From positions 1-64,000 of the forward strand of contig JAFGWL010000001.1 of NCBI GenBank assembly GCA_016937175.1: DNA of 64,000 bases, given 5' to 3'. The notes under the pieces were generated by a model. It did no database searches and was not told the origin of the DNA. It saw only the letters and a list, made by a program, of their open reading frames with translations. The number at the start of each line of letters is the position of its first letter. Position 1 is the stretch's first letter. Positions 9,930 through 19,767 of this stretch are shown here, piece after piece. Both the position numbers and the translations under genes were made by a program. This DNA is from Candidatus Mcinerneyibacteriota bacterium. Lineage in GTDB: Bacteria; Macinerneyibacteriota; Macinerneyibacteria; Macinerneyibacteriales; DSCS01.

Positions 9930-11036
9930 TCAGTCAAGCATGACCAGGGGCATGATGACCCAGAGATAATCCGCACTGTTTTCCGGAGTCATCAGGACAG
10001 CGCTTTCATTGTTATACATGGTCATGACGATATTTTTATCTTCCAGGGTGGAAAGGACGTCTTTTATATATTTATAGTTGAAATCAATACGGATCTCCTC
10101 ATCCTCGTACTGGGCCGCGATGATGTCTTCAGCCAGACCGATATCCGCCATGCGGGCACTGATCTTGAGTTTTCCCTGTCCAAACTGCAGAGAAGCCCGG
10201 CCCGATTCCCGGTTGACGAAGACCGATACCCGCCTCAGGGAGTCAAGGAGACCCAGCCTGGGGACAAGCGCCTTTTTGTTATTGACACTGGGGATCACTT
10301 TGTCGTATTTAGGATATTTAGCGTCAATAAGCCTGGATACAAGGACGATCTGGTCGATATCAAAACGGATATGCTGTTTGTCGAAGGAGATGACCACATC
10401 CCCTTCATAATCGATCTTCTGAATCTCATCCAGGACCTTACGGGGAACGACCACACGTGTCCCCTCTTCCACAGAGACCGCTGCCGGCTTTGCCGATGCC
10501 TTGGCCAGAATGTGGGAATCGGTGGCCACAAGGTTCAGGACTCCCTCCTCGTACTCAAAAAGGATCCCTCTGAAGACATACCGGGCCCCGTCCACGGCCG
10601 TTCCTATAATCGTCCTGGCGATCATCTCTTTCAGTTTTTCAAAGGGGACAGTGAGAGTCGCCGGCTCTTCGGAATGGGGAAACTCAGGATAATCATCGGC
10701 GGGGATCACCGACATCTCGAACTTCGCACTTCCGGAAGCGATGTAGGCCTTGTCCTCTTCAACCATGACAACGACTGTCTCTTCGGGAGACTCGGAGATG
10801 ATCTTGACGAATTTCTCCGCCGGGACCGTGGTCTTTCCCGGAGTCTCGGCATCTACCCCGTTCACACGATAGCGGATACCCACCTCCAGGTCGGACCCCT
10901 CCATGGTCATGGAGCTACCGTCCAGCTGTATCATCATATTCTGCAGGATAGGTTTCATGGATTTTGTGTTGATGATATTTCGAACAATATTCATCGGTTT
11001 TATGATTTCACTTTTTTTCAACGTGAATTTCATCAT
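9930..11036 (-). CDS. dnaN: DNA polymerase III beta sliding clamp
   Basis: MKFTLKKSEIIKPMNIVRNII...; C-terminal VLMTPENSADYLWVIMPLVM; between dnaA and recF. Confidence 0.96.
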   Translation of the reverse strand: MMKFTLKKSEIIKPMNIVRNIINTKSMKPILQNMMIQLDGSSMTMEGSDLEVGIRYRVNGVDAETPGKTTVPAEKFVKIISESPEETVVVMVEEDKAYIASGSAKFEMSVIPADDYPEFPHSEEPATLTVPFEKLKEMIARTIIGTAVDGARYVFRGILFEYEEGVLNLVATDSHILAKASAKPAAVSVEEGTRVVVPRKVLDEIQKIDYEGDVVISFDKQHIRFDIDQIVLVSRLIDAKYPKYDKVIPSVNNKKALVPRLGLLDSLRRVSVFVNRESGRASLQFGQGKLKISARMADIGLAEDIIAAQYEDEEIRIDFNYKYIKDVLSTLEDKNIVMTMYNNESAVLMTPENSADYLWVIMPLVMLD

Positions 11037-12358
11037 TTGAAACCTCCGTTATTTAGAAAACTGATCACTTTATCCACTTCATTACGAAAGACGATATCCT
11101 CTTTCATGCGTCCTTCGATCTTATTGCAGGCGTTTATGACGGCAGCATGGTCTCTTCCTCCGAACGACTGTCCTATAGCCTGCAGGGTATCATTTGTAAA
11201 GCGCCGGCTCAGATACATGGCGACGAAACGGGGCAGGACGACTTCCTGGTTTCTCCGTTTCCCTTCAAGCATCTTGACCGTCATGTTGAAGTAGAGAGCC
11301 ACCTGTTTTTTGATATTCTCCACGGACATATCTTTGAGGTTGTTGTCGAAAAATTCAGAGAGAAGGGCCGTGATATCATTTTTCCCGAGTTTTTCCATGT
11401 TATTGGATATTTTTTTGTAGAATTTTATCCGGCGCAGACAACCTTCCAGCTTCCTGACGTTGCTGGTCACATTCTCTCCTATGAAGAACATCAGCTCAGG
11501 ATCGATCTCCACCCCCATGTCTTCGGCCTTTTTCCTGAGGATAGCCACCCGGGTCTCCAACTCCGGTTTTCTGATATCTGTGACAAGACCCCATTCAAAG
11601 CGTGTGATGAGCCTTTTTTCGATATTGATATCGGCCGGGGGCCTGTCGCTTGTGATGACGATCTGTCTTTTTAATTTATAGAGGTCATTGAAAGTATGAA
11701 AAAACTCCTCCTGGACGGCTTCACTCTTTTCGATGACATGGATATCATCGATAAGGAGGACATCTACGTTTCGATATTTATCCCGGAAGGACTCCGTGGT
11801 CCTGTTCCTGATGGCTTCGATGAGTTCATTCCGGAACTGGTCGGCGGTAACATAAGAACATTTGACATTTTTATCGTATTGAAAGACCTTATTCCCTATC
11901 GCCTGCATCAGATGTGTCTTTCCCAGGCCGGAATCCCCATAGATAAAAAGGGGGTTATAGATAGATTTGCCGTAACTCTGCGCTACAGCCAGTGCGGCGG
12001 AATAGGCCATCTCATTACTGCGTCCGATGATGAAATTTGAAAATGAAAACTCTTTATCAAAATTCAGGACTTGTCCGGAACCCTTCTCGCCCTGCAAAGG
12101 TTCCACCCGACGGTCTACGATATTGAATTGGACATCGACGCTCCCGCCGACTCCTTCACGCAGGATAAAATCCAGCTCTTCGCCGAAAAGGACGCGGATC
12201 CTGTGAAGAAAAATCTCATCATATGACTCAAAGGAGACGGTCTGCCCCACATGATTGACATGGACAGACTGAAAGAGGTTTTCAAGATTTGCTCTGTCCA
12301 TCTTCTCGGACAGACGATCCATGATGTATTCTCTCAGATTATGATCCAATGAAACCAA
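11033..12358 (-). CDS. dnaA: Chromosomal replication initiator protein DnaA
   Basis: NPLFIYGDSGLGKTHLMQAIGN, LLIDDIHVIE, C-terminal GGRDHAAVINACNKI DNA-binding signature. Confidence 0.97.
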   Translation of the reverse strand: MVSLDHNLREYIMDRLSEKMDRANLENLFQSVHVNHVGQTVSFESYDEIFLHRIRVLFGEELDFILREGVGGSVDVQFNIVDRRVEPLQGEKGSGQVLNFDKEFSFSNFIIGRSNEMAYSAALAVAQSYGKSIYNPLFIYGDSGLGKTHLMQAIGNKVFQYDKNVKCSYVTADQFRNELIEAIRNRTTESFRDKYRNVDVLLIDDIHVIEKSEAVQEEFFHTFNDLYKLKRQIVITSDRPPADINIEKRLITRFEWGLVTDIRKPELETRVAILRKKAEDMGVEIDPELMFFIGENVTSNVRKLEGCLRRIKFYKKISNNMEKLGKNDITALLSEFFDNNLKDMSVENIKKQVALYFNMTVKMLEGKRRNQEVVLPRFVAMYLSRRFTNDTLQAIGQSFGGRDHAAVINACNKIEGRMKEDIVFRNEVDKVISFLNNGGFK

Positions 12359-12882
12359 CCGAACCTTTCAAAATTTCCCTCCCGGACGACTCTCTTCAAA
12401 TTATGATATACGCCCTGCGGGGTTCTGCAAGTCTTTTTTCAGCATAAAATATCTTGTAGTATATCCACAATTTAGAAACACAATTTTTAATTACAAACAT
12501 TGTTAGTACTCCCCTACCCTTTTCTAAAAACAATCTATCTGCCTATATAACAACCACTTAACTATATAAATCAAAAAAAAGGGCTAGAGTCTTGACACCA
12601 AAAACACAAAAAATTCACATTGATAATTTTATCGGCAAAAGATGTAATGTTTTCTTTTTGTGTCCTTTTCTTTTTGTTTTGTGTCTCCTTTGTTTTCATC
12701 TTTTCCTTTTTCCTTTTTCTCTTCCCCGCCCACAAAAAAAGACACATTCATAATTCCTCTAACTTCCTGATCCTCTCTTTCTTTCCTTCTTTTTTCACAA
12801 ACACACAGACACTACTACTACTACTTTTTTAAATAAAAGAGTAGATAAAAGAAGAGTAGTAAACGGAACTCAAAAAATACTA
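12359..12882. other. Putative chromosomal replication origin (oriC)
   Basis: AT-rich gene-free DNA upstream of dnaA; ATATCCACA (12461-12469, 1 mismatch to TTATCCACA), TTTTTCACA (12791-12799, 2 mismatches), then ACTACTACTACTACT (12811-12825) followed by TTTTTAAATAAAAGA. Confidence 0.75.
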
Positions 12883-12911
12883 TTGACATGGGGGCTTACC
12901 TTTGATACCTT
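12883..12911 (+). promoter_or_regulatory. Candidate sigma70-type promoter of the tRNA-Ser cluster
   Basis: TTGACA (12883-12888), 17-nt spacer, TACCTT (12906-12911); weak -10, just upstream of the first tRNA. Confidence 0.45.
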
Positions 12912-12919
12912 TTCGCAAA

Positions 12920-13004
12920 GGAGGAGTGGCTGAGTGGTTGAAAGCGGCGGTCTTGAAAACCGTTGTGCCGCAAGGCACCGTGGGTTCGAATCCTACCTCC
13001 TCCG
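12920..13004 (+). tRNA. tRNA-Ser (anticodon UGA)
   Basis: GGAGGAG/CTCCTCC acceptor stem, loop CTTGAAA (TGA), long variable arm, GGGTTCGAATCC T-arm. Confidence 0.95.
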
Positions 13005-13018
13005 CTGAACACATAACC

Positions 13019-13110
13019 GGAGAGATGGCCGAGCAGGCTTAAGGCGCACGATTGCTAATCGTGTGAGGTACTAAAGGGTGCCTCCGTGGGTTCGAATCCC
13101 ACTCTCTCCG
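13019..13110 (+). tRNA. tRNA-Ser (anticodon GCU)
   Basis: GGAGAGA/TCTCTCC acceptor stem, loop TTGCTAA (GCT), long variable arm, GGGTTCGAATCCC; followed by CCA at 13111-13113. Confidence 0.95.
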
Positions 13111-13117
13111 CCATACT

Positions 13118-13204
<87 letters not shown>

Positions 13205-13211
13205 TTGCTGC

Positions 13212-13232
13212 GGGGGAGTCTCAGGCTTCCCC
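13212..13232 (+). terminator. Possible intrinsic terminator after the tRNA-Ser cluster
   Basis: GGGGGAG-TCTCAGG-CTTCCCC stem-loop; following T-tract is weak. Confidence 0.4.
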
Positions 13233-13294
13233 TTATCCATTTCTCCAATATTGACATCGAATTAAATTTTGTTATCCTCCATGAGGAGGTCTCT

Positions 13295-14317
13295 ATGAAG
13301 AATTATTGTATTACAGGAGGAGCCGGTTTTATAGGTTCTCACCTGGCAGGGTTTCTCCTGGCCCGGGGAGACCGCGTGACAGTGGTCGATAATTTTTGCG
13401 ATTTTTATCCTCTTTCTTATAAGATCCACAATGTACTAAGAACCCTGAACAGAGAGACAAGTAAAATTGATACCCTTGAAGACCTTATCGAGGAAACCAG
13501 GAAAACGGAGAGCTATTCCCTTATACTGGCTGACATAAGGGATGAGAAGTCCATAGAGAGTCTCTTTAAGAGGGAAAAAATCGATGCCGTGATACATCTT
13601 GCAGCCATGGCCGGAGTCCGTCCTTCCCTCGCCGACCCCAGACTATACGAGGATGTCAATATTGCCGGGACACTGAACATACTGGATGTGTGCCGGAAAG
13701 AAGGCATCGGAAAGATAGTGATCGCCTCCTCTTCTTCTGTTTACGGAAACACGAAAGAGGTCCCTTTCCGCGAGGATATGCCCGTAGACAATCCGATCTC
13801 TCCCTATGCAGCCACCAAAAAAGCGACAGAGCTCTTTGCCTCGGTCTATCATAATATCTATCATATGGATATCGCTCTTCTCCGATATTTCACCGTGTAC
13901 GGGCCCGGACAGCGCCCGGACCTGGCGATACATAAATTTACAAGGGCTCTTTTTGAAGAGAAGGAGATACCTTTTTTCGGAGATGGGACGATGAAAAGGG
14001 ATTATACCTATATCGATGATATTATACAGGGAACCGTGCTGGCCCTGGAATGGGTGGAAAGGAACAGTAAAGTCTGTGAAGTCATCAATCTTGGAGAGAG
14101 CAGGACAGTCTCCCTCCAGGAGCTTGTGGAACTTCTTGCGCAGAAGACGGGGAAAGAACCCCGGTTACGCAGAGAGCCCCAGCCTCCGGGAGATGTCGAC
14201 TGTACTTATGCTGATCTTAATAAAGCCCGAAAGCTTCTGGGATATGCTCCCGGGATCTCCATAGAAGAGGGGTTGGACAGGTTTGTACGATGGTGCCGTG
14301 ACTTTTATCACTATTAA
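13295..14317 (+). CDS. NAD-dependent nucleotide-sugar epimerase (UDP-glucuronate 4-epimerase-like)
   Basis: ITGGAGFIGSHLAGFLL Rossmann motif, YAATKKATE active site; start at 13295 after GAGGAGGT. Confidence 0.85.
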   Translation: MKNYCITGGAGFIGSHLAGFLLARGDRVTVVDNFCDFYPLSYKIHNVLRTLNRETSKIDTLEDLIEETRKTESYSLILADIRDEKSIESLFKREKIDAVIHLAAMAGVRPSLADPRLYEDVNIAGTLNILDVCRKEGIGKIVIASSSSVYGNTKEVPFREDMPVDNPISPYAATKKATELFASVYHNIYHMDIALLRYFTVYGPGQRPDLAIHKFTRALFEEKEIPFFGDGTMKRDYTYIDDIIQGTVLALEWVERNSKVCEVINLGESRTVSLQELVELLAQKTGKEPRLRREPQPPGDVDCTYADLNKARKLLGYAPGISIEEGLDRFVRWCRDFYHY

Positions 14318-14329
14318 AAGGAGAAAAAG

Positions 14330-15652
14330 ATGAAAATTGGAGTCGTTGGAACGGGATATGTGGGGTTGGTGACAGGGGTTTGCCTGGCCGACTTCGGCCT
14401 TCCTGTATTATGTATGGATGTGGATAAGAAAAAAATAGAGACAATAGAAGAAGGGCATTCCCCCATATACGAGCCCGGACTCGATGTAATACTTGAAAAA
14501 AATTTAAAGGAAGAGCGTCTTCATGTCACTACCGACATGAAAAGATGCGTCGAAGAGTGTGATGTCATCTTTATCGCCGTAGGGACACCTCCCAAAGAAG
14601 ACGGGTCAGCGGACTTGAAGTATGTCCTGGATGTCGCTGAACAGATAGGCCGTTACATGAACAGCTATAAGGTCATCGTCGATAAGTCGACAGTCCCGGT
14701 AGGGACCGGGAAAAGAGTGGAAGAGAGTATCAGAAATGAGTTGAAGAAGAGAGGCGTTGAATTGGACTTTGATGTGGTATCAAATCCTGAATTCCTCAGA
14801 GAGGGAAAGGCCCTGCACGATTTCACCCATCCCGACAGAGTCGTGATAGGAACCAGGACAGAAAGGGCTGCAGAAGTCATGAAGGAGGTCTACCGGGTCC
14901 TCTATCTGAATAAGACTCCCTTTGTCTTTACTGACATCGAGACAGCGGAGATGATAAAGTATGCTTCCAATGCTTTTCTTGCCGTTAAGATCAGTTTTAT
15001 AAACGAGATGGCTCTCCTGGCTGAAGAGGTCGGAGCCAATGTCCAGGATATTGCATCAGCCATGGGAATGGACGGGCGTATATCACCTAAATTCCTTCAC
15101 GCCGGGCCGGGATACGGAGGAAGCTGTTTTCCCAAAGATACCAAGGCATTGGTGGATATTGCCCGCAAGGAGGATATAGAGCTTTATGTCGTCAACGCGG
15201 CCATCGAAGCTAATGAACGCCAGAAGATGAAGATGGTGGAAAAAATTGAAAAGAACATGAAAGATTTTAAAGGGAAAGAGATTGCTGTTTTGGGACTGAC
15301 CTTTAAACCGGATACCGATGATATGAGAGAAGCCCCTTCTCTGACGATCATTCCCGAACTCATCAAAAGAGGAGCACGGATCAGGGCTTTCTGTCCCAAG
15401 GGATTTAAAGAAGCCGGCTGGCGGCTCGAAGAATGGAAAGAAAAGATCACCTACTGCCGTGATGAATATGAGGCGGTAGAAAATTCCCACGCCGTGGTCC
15501 TGATCACAGAATGGAATCAATTCAGGGGGATGGATCTGGAACGGATGAAAAAGAGTATGAAGGGTGACTTCTTTTTCGACCTGAGAAACGTCTACTCGGG
15601 TGATGATAAAATCCGCAATTTGTTTAAATATTTTCCTGTCGGCCTGTCCTGA
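14330..15652 (+). CDS. UDP-glucose 6-dehydrogenase family protein
   Basis: MKIGVVGTGYVGLVTGVCLADFG, GPGYGGSCFPKDTKAL catalytic Cys motif, LGLTFKPDTDDMREAPS. Confidence 0.93.
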   Translation: MKIGVVGTGYVGLVTGVCLADFGLPVLCMDVDKKKIETIEEGHSPIYEPGLDVILEKNLKEERLHVTTDMKRCVEECDVIFIAVGTPPKEDGSADLKYVLDVAEQIGRYMNSYKVIVDKSTVPVGTGKRVEESIRNELKKRGVELDFDVVSNPEFLREGKALHDFTHPDRVVIGTRTERAAEVMKEVYRVLYLNKTPFVFTDIETAEMIKYASNAFLAVKISFINEMALLAEEVGANVQDIASAMGMDGRISPKFLHAGPGYGGSCFPKDTKALVDIARKEDIELYVVNAAIEANERQKMKMVEKIEKNMKDFKGKEIAVLGLTFKPDTDDMREAPSLTIIPELIKRGARIRAFCPKGFKEAGWRLEEWKEKITYCRDEYEAVENSHAVVLITEWNQFRGMDLERMKKSMKGDFFFDLRNVYSGDDKIRNLFKYFPVGLS

Positions 15653-15660
15653 GGAGAGAC

Positions 15661-16755
15661 ATGAAAGTCGTACATCTGGATGCATTCAGAAAATACGGGG
15701 GCGGGCAGAAGAGATATGTCAATATATCCTCTTACATCGCAGGTCAGGGGCATGAGATGGTCCTGGTCTCTCCCCCAGACGTCAAAGTTCGGGACTATTT
15801 TCCGGGTCGCCTCTATACGGCTCCATTCTTAGGAGATGCCGATCTAATGACCCTGGTGAAGATCATCTGGGTGGTTCTCAAAGAGAGGGCGGACATACTC
15901 CATACCCATTCACATCATGACCATTGGATGGGGTCTTTGGTCAAAGCCCTTCTGGGAAAAAGAATCAAACTGATCCACACAAGGCACGTGGATTTTGAGG
16001 TCAAAAACACTCCTCTGAGCCGATTTATGTATGTCCGTTCGCCTGATTATACCATTACGAGCTGCAGAAGTATCAAAGAGACGATGATCCGGTCTTTGGG
16101 GAAAAGCAAGGGATTTAAAGAAGAGAAATTCGAGCCTATCCTGACATTCAATTACCCTGAACAGTGGGGGACACCTGGAAAAATTAGAAAGGAGTTCGGG
16201 ATTTCGCCGGAGGAGAGATGTGTCGCGACCATAACAAGGATTGTAGACAATAAAGGGCATCGTCACCTCCTGAGAGCTATCCCGGAGATCATTGAAAAAA
16301 TAGGGACGGTGAAATTCTTTATTGTAGGAGAGGGTCCTTATCTTCCCGTTATCAGAGGGATGGTAAAGGAAATGAAACTGGAACCCTATGTGGTCTTTAC
16401 GGGTTTCAGAAAAGATATATGGGATTTCTACGCTGACATGGACCTTTCTGTATTCCCCACAGAAAATGAAGGTATAGCACCCGGTGTGATGGAATCTCTC
16501 TTCTATTCAGTTCCTGTCATCGCTTCTGACATCGGAGGGATACCTGAGGTCATCACACACGGCTGGAACGGACTTCTTTTCTCCCCGGGGGATTCCCATC
16601 AGCTGGCCGACACGGTCATTCACCTCTTTACCCACAGGGAAGAGTATGATAGATTAAAAAGAAACTGTGTGACATGGACGGAAGAACGTAAAAAAGAGGA
16701 TCCTCCCGGAAAGAAGATGCTGGAGGCTTACAGAAAGGTGACCGGAAAAGGATGA
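15661..16755 (+). CDS. Glycosyltransferase family 4
   Basis: GGGQKRYV near the N-terminus, FIVGEGPYLPVIRGM, PTENEGIAPGVMESLFYSVPVIASDIGGIPEVI. Confidence 0.9.
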   Translation: MKVVHLDAFRKYGGGQKRYVNISSYIAGQGHEMVLVSPPDVKVRDYFPGRLYTAPFLGDADLMTLVKIIWVVLKERADILHTHSHHDHWMGSLVKALLGKRIKLIHTRHVDFEVKNTPLSRFMYVRSPDYTITSCRSIKETMIRSLGKSKGFKEEKFEPILTFNYPEQWGTPGKIRKEFGISPEERCVATITRIVDNKGHRHLLRAIPEIIEKIGTVKFFIVGEGPYLPVIRGMVKEMKLEPYVVFTGFRKDIWDFYADMDLSVFPTENEGIAPGVMESLFYSVPVIASDIGGIPEVITHGWNGLLFSPGDSHQLADTVIHLFTHREEYDRLKRNCVTWTEERKKEDPPGKKMLEAYRKVTGKG

Positions 16756-17525
16756 AACTTTCGGCTTTGATCTTATCAAAAAACGAAGAGGATAATATCA
16801 CCGAATGTGTGAAGAGTGTCGCCTTTTGTGATGAGATCCTTGTCATAGACTCCGGGTCAGAGGATAAGACGCGTTCTATGGCTGAACAGGAAGGGGCGCG
16901 GGTCATCGTCAATCCCTGGCCGGGCTTTGCCCTGCAGCGGGATTTCGGGATAAAGCAGTGCGCTAATCCCTGGGTCCTTATGGTCGATGCTGACGAAAGA
17001 GTCACTCCGGCCTTGCAGGAGGAGATCAGAACGCTATTTTCGGAAGGGACTCCGGCCTGCTACGGGTATGAGATCCCCCGAAGGACTTTCGCCTTCGGAC
17101 AGGAGATGAGACATATGTGGCCGGGACGGAGCCTGAGGCTGTTTCATAAGGAAAAGGGAAAGATGACCTTAAAACGCCATGTCCATGAAAAGATACTCAT
17201 AGACGGATCCGTGGGACGCCTGAAAGAGCCCATGCTTCACTACTCCTACAGGACGGTGGGAGAATACATAGATAAGATGAATCATTATACAACGCTTTTG
17301 GCTTTCCAGAAGAGGGAGGAGGATCCCGGTGTTACGGGAAGGAAAGCCTATCGGAGGGCGGTCGGGCGGTTCTGGCACCGATTTCTGGATAAATATATCT
17401 CAAGAGGAGCCTTCCGGGACGGACGCTTCGGATTCTATCTGGCCCTTTTGACGGGAATACAGGCCATGACCGTGGAATTCAAACTCATGGAGCTCCTGGA
17501 AGAAAAAAGGCAGGGGAAAAAGTGA
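16752..17525 (+). CDS. Glycosyltransferase family 2 (WaaE/KdtX-like)
   Basis: LSALILSKNEEDNITECVKSV, WVLMVDADERVTPAL; 4-nt overlap with upstream gene. Confidence 0.9.
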   Translation: MKLSALILSKNEEDNITECVKSVAFCDEILVIDSGSEDKTRSMAEQEGARVIVNPWPGFALQRDFGIKQCANPWVLMVDADERVTPALQEEIRTLFSEGTPACYGYEIPRRTFAFGQEMRHMWPGRSLRLFHKEKGKMTLKRHVHEKILIDGSVGRLKEPMLHYSYRTVGEYIDKMNHYTTLLAFQKREEDPGVTGRKAYRRAVGRFWHRFLDKYISRGAFRDGRFGFYLALLTGIQAMTVEFKLMELLEEKRQGKK

Positions 17526-18835
17526 TCTCGTATAAAGAAGCTTTGAAAAAAAAGATAGAAGAAAAGACCGCTATAGTCGGCGTTGTGGGCCTGGGCTATG
17601 TGGGCCTTCCCCTGGCTGTAGCCGTTGCCGGAAAGGGATTTCAGACTATTGGATTCGACATACAGAAAAAAAGAACTGAGATGGTCAACAGAGGCGAAAA
17701 CTATATCGGAGATGTCGATGAAGAGGAGTTACGAAGAAGGATCAGTAAAAAAAAGCTCCGGGCGACCACCGACTATGCGGAGATAGGCAAGTGTGATGTG
17801 ATTTGTATTGCCGTCCCTACTCCTCTGGACAAATACAAGCAGCCAGACGAGCGCTATGTCTTGAGGTCTTCAAAGGATATTGCCAGGGCTGCCCGAAAGG
17901 GAGCGTTGGTCATCCTCGAAAGCACCACTTATCCGGGTACTACAGAAGAGGTCGTAGCTCCCATCTTCCGCAAACAGGGATTCACCGTGGGGGAGGATCT
18001 CTATCTGGCCTTTTCCCCGGAGCGTGTAGACCCCGGAAATCCCGTCTATAAGACAGCCAATACCCCGAAGATCGTAGGGGGGATGAGCGATTCATGCAGT
18101 GAACTCTCCAGCCTCTTCTATACCTCTGTCCTTGATGCCCCTGTGACAACTGTAAGCAGCCCCAAAGTGGCGGAGATGGAGAAGATCCTGGAAAACACCT
18201 TTAGGAACATCAATATCGGACTGGTCAATGAAATGGCGATCCTCTGTGACAAAATGGGCATCGATATCTGGGAGGTCATCCGGGCGGCATCCACAAAACC
18301 TTACGGATATATGACATTTTATCCCGGGCCCGGCATCGGAGGCCATTGCATTCCCATCGACCCCTTTTATCTGACATGGAAAGCCAGGGAATATGACTAT
18401 CACACCCGTCTCATCGAGACCAGCAGTGAGATCAATAATTATATGCCTGAATTTGTGGTAGAACGGGTGTTCAAAATGTTGAACAGGCATGGCAAACCTA
18501 TGAACGGAGCCCGTATCCTGATCCTGGGGACCGCCTACAAAAAGAATATCGGTGACCTGCGGGAAAGCCCTGCTTTGACCATTATCTCGATTCTGGAAAA
18601 AAACGGGGCCTTAATATCGTATAATGACCCCTTTGTCCCCTCTTTCCGGCACCAGGGAAAGATATACGCTTCCGTTGAGCTGACCGAAGATGAAATCAAA
18701 AAAGCAGACCTTCTCCTTCTTATCACAGACCATGACACCTATGACGCCGATTTTCTGATAAGACAAAAGACCCTTCTCTTCGATACAAGAAACTTAACCC
18801 GGGGCGTGAAGAGCCCTTATGTGGAGAGATTATGA
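17522..18835 (+). CDS. Nucleotide-sugar dehydrogenase (UDP-N-acetylglucosamine 6-dehydrogenase, WbpA-like)
   Basis: GTG start; VVGLGYVGLPLAVAVAGKGF, GPGIGGHCIPIDPFYL, GTAYKKNIGDLRESPALTI. Confidence 0.88.
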   Translation: MISYKEALKKKIEEKTAIVGVVGLGYVGLPLAVAVAGKGFQTIGFDIQKKRTEMVNRGENYIGDVDEEELRRRISKKKLRATTDYAEIGKCDVICIAVPTPLDKYKQPDERYVLRSSKDIARAARKGALVILESTTYPGTTEEVVAPIFRKQGFTVGEDLYLAFSPERVDPGNPVYKTANTPKIVGGMSDSCSELSSLFYTSVLDAPVTTVSSPKVAEMEKILENTFRNINIGLVNEMAILCDKMGIDIWEVIRAASTKPYGYMTFYPGPGIGGHCIPIDPFYLTWKAREYDYHTRLIETSSEINNYMPEFVVERVFKMLNRHGKPMNGARILILGTAYKKNIGDLRESPALTIISILEKNGALISYNDPFVPSFRHQGKIYASVELTEDEIKKADLLLLITDHDTYDADFLIRQKTLLFDTRNLTRGVKSPYVERL

Positions 18836-19663
18836 TCAACCTTATACTCTATTCCATTGTCCAGGCCTTTCATGCCATGAAAGAACGTCTTTTCTCAAAA
18901 AAGAGTTTTTTACAATGGGTTATCCTCACGACTCTTCTCTTTTTTGTCTTTATCGACACACGGGTACCGCTGAGCAAGTTCTCTCTGGGAGCATGGACAT
19001 ACTATTCTCTTTGGGCGTTCCTGATCCTCATCGACCGGTTTTTTGAATATCTGTTTATCAGAAAACTCCATAAAAATCCTGATTGCGCCGGAGAGAACCC
19101 TCTTCCCTTCATCCGGCCGGCTCTTTTCATGACAGCACTTGACCTGATCTATCTCAACTTTATGAGATTTATTGGGATGACGGCTCTTCCTTTTCTCGGA
19201 CGGATCGCTTCAGGCAGCAGCTGGAGCACGGTCAACAGCTATCTGATGAAAGGACTCTACTATTTTATCATCATCCTCTTTCTTGCAGTCCGCTGGAATA
19301 TTTTTATCCTCCTCTACCGGGAAAGGAGAAAATACTTTACCTCGCTGAAAAAAGCCTTCATAATATTGCGGGAAAATTTCGGGACGTATGTCTTTTTTGG
19401 CATCTTCTTCCTTATTATGTGGATTTTCCTCCAGTGGGGAGATAGGACACTGGGAAACTGGATGGGGGCCTCTCTCCTTCTGAAAGGGGAGAACGGGTTG
19501 CTTTCTGTCATTGCCCATTTCACTGCGGTCAATGCAATACGGCTGGCCATCCTCCTTCCGCTCCATATTTTTTTATACTATTCCCTGATCTATCTCTTTT
19601 ATAATGTGACGGAGTATCCCCGCCAGGAGGATATGCCCTACGTCATGCGGTTCCTGGTATTAA

Positions 19664-19677
<14 letters not shown>
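18832..19677 (+). CDS. Multi-pass membrane protein, unknown function
   Basis: 281 aa with several hydrophobic segments; 4-nt overlap with upstream gene; stop codon lies inside the tRNA-Ser(CGA) gene. Confidence 0.75.
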
Positions 19678-19752
<75 letters not shown>

Positions 19753-19767
19753 TTTGACCGGAGGAGT

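Noticed and set aside
12811-12825. ACT trinucleotide repeat as CRISPR or simple microsatellite
   Set aside because: Too short and no spacers for CRISPR; better explained as DnaA-trio-like given its context.
12620-12832. 70-aa Phe/Leu-rich ORF in the origin region
   Set aside because: Translation of the polypyrimidine tract and CTA repeats; no RBS or family likeness.
13251-13278. TTGACA-N16-TATCCT promoter for the sugar cluster
   Set aside because: Good -35 but predicted start would fall on the Shine-Dalgarno of the epimerase gene; not secure enough to list.
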